Shown: piece after piece, positions 1-5,486 of the stretch
How positions within the stretch are numbered: the first letter of the stretch is position 1
Layout of the letters: each line of letters starts with the position of its first letter
Assembly (NCBI GenBank): GCA_031284385.1
Contig: JAISZZ010000141.1
Location: forward strand, 1 to 16,362
DNA: 16,362 bases
Origin: Treponema sp.
GTDB lineage: Bacteria > Spirochaetota > Spirochaetia > Treponematales > Breznakiellaceae
Direction of reading: 5' to 3'
Position numbers and translations under genes: made by a program
The notes under the pieces: generated by a model
Told to the model about the DNA's origin: nothing
What the model saw: the letters and a program-made list of their open reading frames with translations, nothing else
Databases searched by the model: none

Positions 1-459
1 AACGCAGCAAAAAAAGCCGTTGAATATTACCGGGAATATTTTTCGGAAAAAGGAATCTATGAAAATAGAATTTATGACGGAGTGGAATATGTTCTATCGG
101 AATTAAACAGGAAAGATAAAACCTGCTTTATAGCGACCTCAAAACCGGAAGTATTTGCGGTTAAAATACTGAAACATTTCCATATAGATAACTATTTTAA
201 ATACGCCGCAGGAAGCAATTTGGACGGAACGCTTGTTGAAAAAGAATATATAATAAAATACATCATTGAAAAATATAAAATAAATAAAAATGATTCGGTA
301 ATGATAGGCGATAGAAAATATGACATAATTGGCGCAAATAAAAACGGGATAGACTGCATCGGCGTATTATACGGATATGGAAACAGGGAAGAATTGGAAA
401 CCGAATCTCCAAAATATTTGTGCGGCAGCGTAACGGATATATTAAAAATAATAACATAG
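1..459 (+). CDS. HAD-family phosphatase (phosphoglycolate phosphatase-like), 5' truncated by window
   Basis: The frame is open from base 1, so the gene begins upstream and about 152 C-terminal codons are visible. In-frame GTG/ATG codons inside are not convincing starts. The sequence shows HAD motif II (ATSKP), a Lys region near VEKEY, and motif IV as MIGDRKYDIIGANKNG, followed by GIDCIGVLYGYG. This arrangement is typical of the Gph/PGP-like subgroup of subfamily IA. The nucleophile motif (DxDGT) would lie off the window. The family removes phosphate from small phosphorylated metabolites in the cytoplasm, and the substrate cannot be read from sequence. The gene is clearly AT-rich compared with the ribosomal genes 750 bp downstream, with many AAA and ATA codons, so a different history is possible. 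The stop codon overlaps the first base of a perfect inverted repeat. Confidence 0.85.
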   Translation, partial: NAAKKAVEYYREYFSEKGIYENRIYDGVEYVLSELNRKDKTCFIATSKPEVFAVKILKHFHIDNYFKYAAGSNLDGTLVEKEYIIKYIIEKYKINKNDSVMIGDRKYDIIGANKNGIDCIGVLYGYGNREELETESPKYLCGSVTDILKIIT

Positions 460-492
460 AGTTGTTCAAAAACTCCAATTTTTGAACAACTC
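459..492. repeat. Perfect inverted repeat, family B (GAGTTGTTC type), copy 1
   Basis: Arms of 14 bp (GAGTTGTTCAAAAA at 459-472 and its exact complement at 479-492) flank a 6-nt loop. It begins on the last base of the HAD stop codon and could act as a bidirectional transcription terminator. Degraded copies lie at 4621-4655 and 13668-13699, so it is an interspersed element and not only a local terminator. Confidence 0.85.
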
Positions 493-536
493 TCGCTTAA
501 AAACGGAAAAATGCCGCGCATTTTGCACAGCATTCG

Positions 537-581
537 CTGCGGCTTGTGAGAGAACCCATAAGGTTCTTGAACAAGCCGCAG
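537..581. repeat. Nested hairpin between repeats
   Basis: Perfect 11-bp arms (CTGCGGCTTGT at 537-547, complement at 571-581) enclose a second hairpin (AGAACC 551-556, GGTTCT 562-567). It sits between a family B and a family A repeat. No coding function is visible. Confidence 0.7.
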
Positions 582-587
582 TGCTTT

Positions 588-720
588 CTTAGGGCAACGC
601 TGATTAACTTGAGGCCAATCATCGTTGTCCTATGTATTTGCTCATTTCATTGCGCAAATACGGCATTAAAGTAGCACTGATTTATGCGCACTCGCATAAA
701 TCAGTGCTTCCTTAGGGCAA
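588..720 (+). repeat. Interspersed palindromic repeat, family A (GGCAACGCTGATTAA type), copy 1
   Basis: The block starts CTTAGGGCAACGCTGATTAA and ends CTTAGGGCAA, with a perfect 15-bp hairpin at 674-688 and 693-707 (GCACTGATTTATGCG arms, 4-nt loop). Read on the opposite strand, it matches 13547-13665 in several ordered blocks (GGAAGC.CTGATTTATGCGA, CAATGAAATGAGC, AACGATGAT, then CTCAAG.TAATCAGCGTTGCCCTA). It is therefore a dispersed element found in both orientations. It encodes no protein and resembles a small non-autonomous (MITE-like) element. Confidence 0.8.
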
Positions 721-962
721 AAGGTTATGAAAAATTCTGGGGCGAGGTTAAGGATGGCATCTATGCCTATGCGTTATTTCCTCGCCTAAATGACTTTGAT
801 TTAGATGGTGTGATTGTGATTAGTGATACTGTTATACTGAAACCATCCGAAGGAATAGCATTATTTTTGTATAGTTGCTGCATAAAAGGAGTGCAGATTT
901 TTGTAATCAGAGAATCTGCGGTGATGAGGCGGCGGATTGGGGGTACTGGAAGACCCGCATAA
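708..962 (+). pseudogene. Unidentified orphan ORF, probable gene remnant between repeats
   Basis: An open frame runs through this region to a TAA at 960-962. The only upstream ATG in frame (684) lies inside the family A hairpin and has no ribosome-binding site, so the first residues are probably repeat sequence. The part from about 718 reads KGYEKFWGEVKDGIYAYALF and continues with alternating hydrophobic and charged residues (DLDGVIVISDTVILKPSEGIALFLYSC in two pieces). It looks like real protein, more so than a chance ORF. The last 15 or so residues are Arg/Gly-rich and run into a GC-rich hairpin. I do not recognise the family. The likeliest reading is the 3' end of a gene whose start was lost when the repeat inserted. 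A real short gene is possible. Confidence 0.45.
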
Positions 963-976
963 GCCCGCTTGCGGGC
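963..976. repeat. Short GC hairpin
   Basis: GCCCGC and GCGGGC arms of 6 bp with a 2-nt loop lie directly after the orphan ORF's stop codon. There is no T-run after it, so it is not a classical terminator. It borders the family C repeat. Confidence 0.5.
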
Positions 977-994
977 GGCGCGGGGCTGTAAGTA

Positions 995-1058
995 GGGGGG
1001 CGCGGCAGGAATGTCCCTGTATGCCGCAAATGGTGTGGAAATAGCGCCCCCCTTCATA
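995..1058. repeat. Interspersed repeat, family C (GGAAATAGCGCCCCCC type), copy 1
   Basis: GGGGGGCGC at 995-1003 pairs with GCGCCCCCC at 1044-1052. Inside, GCGGCAGG and CCTGTATGCCGC form a second stem. The right half (TGGAAATAGCGCCCCC then TTCATAA) recurs at 15158-15183 and, degraded, at 5657-5687. It is non-coding and lies 66 bp upstream of the rpsF promoter. Confidence 0.75.
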
Positions 1059-1123
1059 ATTTTACTCCATGTCCGCGAACCAGACGTGTAAATTTAAAAT
1101 TGTTGCTGCGGAAATTCGGCTGC

Positions 1124-1153
1124 TTGACGCAGGCAGTAAAAAAAATTTATGAT
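1124..1153 (+). promoter_or_regulatory. Sigma70-type promoter of the rpsF operon
   Basis: TTGACG (1124-1129) and TATGAT (1148-1153) are separated by 18 bp containing an A-tract. Transcription would start near 1160 and give a leader of about 50 nt before rpsF. Confidence 0.7.
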
Positions 1154-1160
1154 TGATAAT

Positions 1161-1207
1161 CCCCTTATCCGTGCGTTAAGTGCGGATCATTTTAGTCCGT
1201 AAGGAGG
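1161..1207 (+). promoter_or_regulatory. Structured leader of rpsF, possible ribosomal-protein autoregulatory site
   Basis: ATCCG (1167-1171) can pair with CGGAT (1183-1187), and CCTTA (1163-1167) can pair with TAAGG (1200-1204), which includes part of the Shine-Dalgarno AAGGAGG (1201-1207). S6:S18 complexes are known to bind structured rpsF leaders in many bacteria. A regulatory role here is inference from position and from pairing with the ribosome-binding site; I did not confirm the known motif. Confidence 0.35.
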
Positions 1208-1211
1208 ACCT

Positions 1212-1493
1212 ATGCGAAAGTATGAATTGATGGTGATTTTCCCGATGGAGGAAGACCAGCATAAGGAAGGCCGCGAGCGTTTGCTTGCCGACCTTGAGGC
1301 CAACGGTGCCGAGGTTGAGAAAACCGATGAAGTGGGCGAGCGTGAATTGGCTTATGAAATTAAAAAAAAGAAGCAGGGACGTTATGTTTTATTCACGTTA
1401 AAACTCGCGCCCGCGTCTGTCGTCAATCTTGACCGGATTTTCAAATTGAACAATAATATCATCCGTTATTTATTTGTTCGACTCGATGACTAA
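1212..1493 (+). CDS. rpsF: 30S ribosomal protein S6
   Basis: The 93-residue protein matches the S6 family in length and pattern: MRKYELMVIF at the start, a central GERELAYEIKKKKQGRY segment, and the end NIIRYLFVRLDD. S6 binds the central domain of 16S rRNA as a heterodimer with S18, which is encoded two genes downstream. The ATG follows a strong AAGGAGG with 4-nt spacing. It is the first gene of rpsF-ssb-rpsR-rplI-dnaB, and its TAA stop overlaps the ssb ribosome-binding site, so the two are probably translationally coupled. The protein lacks the long acidic C-terminal tail seen in some S6 proteins. Confidence 0.97.
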   Translation: MRKYELMVIFPMEEDQHKEGRERLLADLEANGAEVEKTDEVGERELAYEIKKKKQGRYVLFTLKLAPASVVNLDRIFKLNNNIIRYLFVRLDD

Positions 1494-1502
1494 GGAGACT
1501 TT

Positions 1503-2018
1503 ATGATGGATTTAAATCATGTATCCCTTATTGGAAGACTTACACGGGATGCCGAGTATAAGGTGTTACCGAGTGGTCAGGCTGTTTGCAATTTTTCAAT
1601 CGCGGTGAACCGCAGACGTAAAAATGGCGATTCATGGGAAGATGAGGCAAACTATTTTGATATAGTTCTTTGGGGAAAACAGGCCGATTCGCTTAACCGG
1701 TATCTTGTCAAAGGAAAGCAGATAGGCATTGACGGGGAACTTAGGCAGGACAGGTGGCAGCAGGATGGTCAAAATCGTTCAAAAGTCGTGATTTCAGCAA
1801 TAAATGTGCAGCTTTTAGGCGGTGGCCCGGGTCAGGGCGGCGGTGGAGGCGGCGGTCAGAGTTCTTATTCCGGTTCCGGCTCTTATTCCGGCGGTGCGGG
1901 CGGAGGCTACCAGGGAAATTCCGGCGGTGGTTATTCGTATGGTGAGAGTAATGATATGGACGGTGGAGGCAGAAACGCGCCTTCCGATCATCAATTTACT
2001 GATGATATTCCATTTTAG
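1503..2018 (+). CDS. ssb: Single-stranded DNA-binding protein
   Basis: SSB coats single-stranded DNA in replication, repair and recombination, and its C-terminal tip recruits partner enzymes. The 171 residues divide into an OB-fold (about 4-106: HVSLIGRLTRDAEYK, FSIAVNRR, YFDIVLWGKQAD, GKQIGIDGELR), a flexible Gly/Ser/Tyr-rich linker (about 107-160), and the acidic tip DDIPF at 167-171. A start at 1503 leaves 5 nt after AAGGAG; the adjacent ATG at 1506 leaves 8 nt and is equally possible, removing one Met. It lies between the S6 and S18 genes, a common bacterial arrangement. The linker DNA is rich in GGCGGT-type repeats, which produce spurious open frames on both strands. Confidence 0.97.
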   Translation: MMDLNHVSLIGRLTRDAEYKVLPSGQAVCNFSIAVNRRRKNGDSWEDEANYFDIVLWGKQADSLNRYLVKGKQIGIDGELRQDRWQQDGQNRSKVVISAINVQLLGGGPGQGGGGGGGQSSYSGSGSYSGGAGGGYQGNSGGGYSYGESNDMDGGGRNAPSDHQFTDDIPF

Positions 2019-2049
2019 CGAATTGTAAATTTTACGAGAGGATTCAATC

Positions 2050-2373
2050 ATGGCAGATAATAAATTTGTGAATAGGGATGGTGACCGTCATTCAAGAATG
2101 GATCGCGGGCAAGATGTTGACGGAAGGGACGGTGATGAGCGCGGCAGAGGGCGCGGCGGAAAGGTCTTTTTTAAAAAAAAGGTCTGCAAATTCTGTATGC
2201 AAAAACTCAAGATAGATTATAAAGACGCTGATGCCCTGCGCCGTTTCATTACGGAACGTGGCAAGATACTTCCGCGCCGTATTACCGGCACCTGCGCCAA
2301 ACATCAGCGTGCGCTGGCGGAAGCGATTAAACGGGCGCGGACGATAGCGTTGCTTCCATTTGTCGCGAATTAG
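2050..2373 (+). CDS. rpsR: 30S ribosomal protein S18, zinc-ribbon form with extended N-terminus
   Basis: The S18 core occupies about residues 38-107 ([50 protein letters not shown]). At 107 aa the protein is longer than the usual 75-90. The extra is an Arg/Asp/Gly-rich N-terminal segment (1-37), which is low complexity and probably disordered. Cys46, Cys49, Cys82 and His85 form a CxxC...CxxH set expected to bind zinc (the C+ form of S18); many other bacteria have lost it. S18 partners with S6 on 16S rRNA. The ATG is preceded by GAGAGGA at 2036-2042. It lies 31 bp after ssb and 37 bp before rplI, in one transcription unit. Confidence 0.96.
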   Translation: MADNKFVNRDGDRHSRMDRGQDVDGRDGDERGRGRGGKVFFKKKVCKFCMQKLKIDYKDADALRRFITERGKILPRRITGTCAKHQRALAEAIKRARTIALLPFVAN

Positions 2374-2410
2374 CAGCATATTTGACAGGATACCACAGTA
2401 GGAGTGCATT

Positions 2411-3049
2411 ATGAACATGAAAGTTATTTTAAATAAAGATATTTCCCCGCTTGGCGAGGAAGGCGATGTCAAAGAAGTCGCGAAAGGCTATGCAAGAAAC
2501 TTCTTGTTTCCGCGTAGAATCGCCCTGCCTTATACGGAACGAACTGTAAAACTGTTCGAAACGCGGAAAGAGGAAATTGAAGAACGCAAGAAAAAGAAAC
2601 GGTTGGACGCTTCAAGCATTAAAGAACGGCTTGAGTCGCTTGAATTGTCCGTTACGATGCCTGCCGGTGCGAATGGAAAGCTTTATGGGGCAGTTACAAA
2701 TCAACTGATTATGGATGAGCTTGCAAAGCAAGATTTTCATATTGAACGCAAACGTATAGAGATACCCGGAAACACGATAAAAACTGTTGGAAAGTATAAA
2801 TTCGCAATAAAGTTGTACGGAAATACTACCGCGGAACTTTTTATCAATGTACTAGCGCAGGAAATAAAGACCGAAACAAAGACACCGCCTGCCAAAGACA
2901 GGCGTAGACGCGGCGGCGGGGAAGCGGCTCATGAAGCTGCCACAGAAAACAGTGCAGACGCGCAACAGTCCGTAGATACTGAACCGGCGGACACCGGAGA
3001 GGTTACTGGGGCAGTTCGGGACGAGGCGGCCACTTCCACACCGGAATAA
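2411..3049 (+). CDS. rplI: 50S ribosomal protein L9 with C-terminal extension
   Basis: L9 binds 23S rRNA near the base of the L1 stalk and helps maintain reading-frame fidelity. The N-terminal domain (1-50) carries the signature GEEGDVKEVAKGYARNFLFP, the connecting helix (about 48-75) is Lys/Glu-rich, and the C-terminal domain ends near residue 153 (AELFINVLAQEI). Normal L9 is about 150 aa. Here about 59 residues follow: a basic patch KDRRRRGGG, then an Ala/Glu/Thr-rich acidic tail to residue 212. The tail is probably disordered. The start uses TAGGAG at 2399-2404; ATG 2417 is an alternative. dnaB begins 8 nt after the stop. Confidence 0.96.
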   Translation: MNMKVILNKDISPLGEEGDVKEVAKGYARNFLFPRRIALPYTERTVKLFETRKEEIEERKKKKRLDASSIKERLESLELSVTMPAGANGKLYGAVTNQLIMDELAKQDFHIERKRIEIPGNTIKTVGKYKFAIKLYGNTTAELFINVLAQEIKTETKTPPAKDRRRRGGGEAAHEAATENSADAQQSVDTEPADTGEVTGAVRDEAATSTPE

Positions 3050-3057
3050 CAGCTAAT

Positions 3058-4431
3058 ATGCCCAAAAAAACATCCTCCGCGCAGCCCGGATCCGCCGTGC
3101 TGCTCAAGGATAAAATACCGCCCCATAACGATGATGCGGAACGTGCGGCGTTAGGGGCGATGTTGCTAGACGCGGAGGCAGTGCCGGCCGCCCAACAATA
3201 TTTGCGTCCCGAAGATTTTTATTCAAGCGCGAACGGACTCATTTATAAAGCGATACGTGCACTTTATGATGACGGCGGCAAGAAAGCCGATATTATTACC
3301 GTCCGCGATGCCTTACAACAAAGCGGTGATATTGGAGCGGCGGGCGGCGACGCTTACATAGCAGCCTTAACCGATGTAGTGCCTACCAGCGCGAACATTG
3401 AATATTACGCGCAAATTGTGCAGGATTGCTCGCTGCGCCGCGCCTTAATACAGGCCGCTTCAAAAATCAGCGCCTATTCTTACGACATTTCAGAAAACGC
3501 CAGCTTGCTTCTCGAAAAGGCCCAGCAACTCGTTTTTGATTTGGCCGACAGAAAGCGTACGTTAAATTTCCGAAGTGTACACGAAACCGTGCCCGAAGCC
3601 ATAGACCGTATTGAAAAACTTTATCACTCAAAGGACGCTTTTACGGGTGTGCCGTCAGGTTTTGAGGAACTCGACAGAATGACATCCGGTTTTCAAAACG
3701 CCGAGATGATAGTCATAGGCGCACGCCCCTCCATTGGGAAAACGGCGTTTGCCCTGAATATGGCGGCCAATATAGCGGTAAAGGACCGGCGGCCTGTTGC
3801 TTTTTTTACGCTTGAAATGACGGATGTCGCGCTTGCGACACGGCTCATATCGTCCGAGGCTCACGTTGATTCAAACTCTCTAAAAACTGGTTTTGTTAAA
3901 TCAAGTGATTTTGACAATATATTGGAAGCGGCGGGACGGATATACGACGCGCCACTATACACTGTCGATATGCCGAATATGAAGCTGCTAGATTTGCGGA
4001 CGCAAGCCCGCAGATTGCGCGCCGTGAAGCAGGTTGAAATAATATTTATTGACTACCTCGGACTCATCAGTATTGAAGATACAAGAATGCCGCGTTTTGA
4101 GCAGGTATCCGAGATTTCACGCTCGCTAAAGGGGCTGGCGCGCGAACTCAACATTCCCATTGTCGCCCTTTCTCAGATAGGCCGACCCGCCGAAGGAGCG
4201 CGTCCTAACCTAGCCTCACTGCGGGATTCCGGCGCAGTTGAACAGGATGCCGATGTTGTCATGTTTTTGCACCGCGAGCGCAAGCAGGATACGGGGCCAG
4301 ACGACCCGGCACCTGAAACAATCGAGACGGAACTGATAATCGCCAAACAGCGTAACGGCCCAGTCGGAACTGTTACTCTTAATTTCCGCCCCAAATACAC
4401 CGAATTCGCAAGCCCAGCAAGGCATAACTAG
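3058..4431 (+). CDS. dnaB: Replicative DNA helicase DnaB
   Basis: DnaB is the hexameric 5'-3' helicase that opens the replication fork and recruits primase. The 457 residues are normal length. The N-terminal domain begins at DDAERAALGAMLLD (25-38). The RecA-like motor has Walker A GARPSIGKT (221-229), ending of strand and catalytic Glu in FFTLEM (249-254), Walker B IIFIDYL (328-334), motif H3 with ALSQ (370-373), LASLRDSGAVEQDADVVMF (385-403), and IAKQRNGPVGTV with arginine finger region R432. The loop after ALSQ looks a few residues shorter than in typical DnaB. No intein is present. There is no clear Shine-Dalgarno before the ATG, and the gap after rplI is only 8 nt, so translation probably depends on coupling to rplI. 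A run of 13 C follows the stop codon immediately. Confidence 0.97.
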   Translation: MPKKTSSAQPGSAVLLKDKIPPHNDDAERAALGAMLLDAEAVPAAQQYLRPEDFYSSANGLIYKAIRALYDDGGKKADIITVRDALQQSGDIGAAGGDAYIAALTDVVPTSANIEYYAQIVQDCSLRRALIQAASKISAYSYDISENASLLLEKAQQLVFDLADRKRTLNFRSVHETVPEAIDRIEKLYHSKDAFTGVPSGFEELDRMTSGFQNAEMIVIGARPSIGKTAFALNMAANIAVKDRRPVAFFTLEMTDVALATRLISSEAHVDSNSLKTGFVKSSDFDNILEAAGRIYDAPLYTVDMPNMKLLDLRTQARRLRAVKQVEIIFIDYLGLISIEDTRMPRFEQVSEISRSLKGLARELNIPIVALSQIGRPAEGARPNLASLRDSGAVEQDADVVMFLHRERKQDTGPDDPAPETIETELIIAKQRNGPVGTVTLNFRPKYTEFASPARHN

Positions 4432-4444
4432 CCCCCCCCCCCCC
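4432..4444. repeat. Homopolymer tract of 13 C after dnaB
   Basis: Thirteen consecutive C lie directly after the dnaB TAG. A second tract of 14 C is only 420 bp away inside a coding region. Such tracts are length-unstable. This one lies at the end of a transposase remnant and no gene is visibly affected by its length. Confidence 0.9.
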
Positions 4445-4446
4445 GT

Positions 4447-4606
4447 GTTGCAAATTATGTGTTTTACACCTTCTACCCATTTCCCGCGTCCGAATGTGTG
4501 CCTTGTATTCCATCTTTTCCATGATATTTTGTACACCCGCATATCCAGCGTCAAGACATACATTCATCCATTCAGAATGTGCAATAGCATAGAATATACC
4601 TTCCAA
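4447..4606 (-). pseudogene. IS5-family-like transposase remnant, frameshifted
   Basis: On the - strand, CLDAGYAGVQNIMEKMEYKA followed by HIRTRE (about 4480-4560) resembles the LCLDAGY...GY..HIR.RGE segment of IS5-type DDE transposases. The family's next conserved block, RWVVE..HSWFN, appears in a different frame as KWVEGVKHIICN (about 4447-4482), which indicates a frameshift. Only 50-60 codons survive. There is no N-terminal domain and no recognisable terminal inverted repeats, and the remnant stops at the 13-C tract beside dnaB. It is non-functional. The assignment rests on remembered family patterns and should be tested by a protein profile search. Confidence 0.55.
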
Positions 4607-4620
4607 TTATGCGGATAGTA

Positions 4621-4655
4621 GAGTTGTTCAAAAACTTCAATTTTTAAACAAATTC
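4621..4655. repeat. Degraded family B inverted repeat, copy 2
   Basis: GAGTTGTTCAAAAACTTCAA matches copy 1 at 459 almost exactly on the left arm. The right arm (TTTTTAAACAAATTC) has three changes, so the stem is weakened. It sits just upstream of a TTGACA box. Confidence 0.7.
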
Positions 4656-4657
4656 TG

Positions 4658-4687
4658 TTGACAATACAATATATATGAATGTACACT
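4658..4687 (+). promoter_or_regulatory. Candidate promoter for the outer-membrane-type gene
   Basis: A consensus TTGACA (4658-4663) is followed after 18 bp by TACACT (4682-4687). The 18-bp spacing is the same as in the rpsF promoter. The spacer is AT-rich. The leader would be about 100 nt. Confidence 0.55.
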
Positions 4688-4794
4688 AAAACGAAGTTTG
4701 TTTTGAAATTCCTGTTTCTGCTTTCACAAAAACGGTTTAAGTAAAACCAATTGGATTTTTGAACGGACTATCACATTTTTGGAGGATATATGTT

Positions 4795-5478
4795 ATGAGA
4801 AAATTTGTTGGACTGATGTTTATACTCACCGTGTTAGCGTCTGTAGGATTCACGCATGAAAATACCCCCCCCCCCCCCAATACTAAATACAGCCCGTTTG
4901 ATATGCTTGTCGGATATGGTTCCGGCATGGGCTTTAATATGCAAGGTGATGTTTTTAAGTTAAAAGAAGGCTTTATGATTTTCACGGTTGACTTAGGCGT
5001 TAATTTTGATTTCTATATTTTTAACTGGCTTTCGGTAAGCAGCGGTTTAGGCTTAGCAGAAAATTTATCAATGGTTATTGAGAATGATTTATCGAAAGAC
5101 AGCGACATAACCATAACGGATGTCATGAATACGCCGTTCTGCCTCACGATTCCGGTACAGGTACACATAAATACTCCTAGATTGGATTGGCTGTATTTTG
5201 GAACGGGCGTTTATATCAACATTCCGCTTTTCAATGTACTGGACACTGCTCGCGCATCTTCCGATGTTGACTTACCGGATACCAAAGGTAAAGTTTTTGT
5301 AAGTATGCCGATAGATGTAGGTTTTGATTTTGGGCATAAGGACAAAACCAGCCAGCGCTTTATGTTTAGGATTACCCCGAATTTTCTTGAGCTAAAGACG
5401 CTCGTAAGTTTCGGATTTTTCTATCAGAAAAATTATAAGGTTTACAGTAAAAGCAAGCCGCCGGTTTCAGCGTCTTAG
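4795..5478 (+). CDS. Secreted, probable outer-membrane beta-barrel protein with poly-C tract (possibly phase-variable)
   Basis: No named family is recognised. The chosen ATG has GGAGG at 4781-4785, 9 nt upstream, and gives 227 aa with a clear signal peptide (MRKFVGLMFILTVLASVGFT, cleavage near 19-23). A longer open frame from 4759 lacks a ribosome-binding site and would bury the signal. The mature part has alternating aromatic and small residues and Gly-rich turns (MLVGYGSGMGFNMQGD, VNFDFYIFNWLSVSSGLGLA, LDWLYFGTGVYINIPLF, VGFDFGHKD, LVSFGFFYQKNY), as in small beta-barrels. Codons 24-28 (Thr then four Pro) are encoded by a run of 14 C at 4865-4878. One extra C puts a TAA three codons downstream; one fewer C puts a TAA at about 4961. 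The length shown here is the in-frame (ON) state. The gene has its own promoter and stands alone. Confidence 0.8.
   Translation: MRKFVGLMFILTVLASVGFTHENTPPPPNTKYSPFDMLVGYGSGMGFNMQGDVFKLKEGFMIFTVDLGVNFDFYIFNWLSVSSGLGLAENLSMVIENDLSKDSDITITDVMNTPFCLTIPVQVHINTPRLDWLYFGTGVYINIPLFNVLDTARASSDVDLPDTKGKVFVSMPIDVGFDFGHKDKTSQRFMFRITPNFLELKTLVSFGFFYQKNYKVYSKSKPPVSAS
4865..4878. repeat. Homopolymer tract of 14 C inside the coding region
   Basis: Fourteen C encode part of Thr-Pro-Pro-Pro-Pro just after the signal peptide. Slippage by one base in either direction truncates the protein before most of the mature domain. This is the usual layout of contingency loci. Confidence 0.9.
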
Positions 5479-5486
5479 CATCCGTC

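Noticed and set aside
459..1060. Possible CRISPR array because of closely spaced repeats
   Set aside because: The repeats belong to different families, differ in size and are not regularly spaced. There are no cas genes.
1754..2051. Several open frames on both strands across the 3' half of ssb
   Set aside because: They are produced by the GGC/GGT-rich Gly linker of SSB and lack ribosome-binding sites and protein-like composition.
4759..4794. Longer N-terminus for the outer-membrane-type protein
   Set aside because: No ribosome-binding site is upstream, and the added residues would displace a clear signal peptide that starts at an ATG with a good GGAGG.
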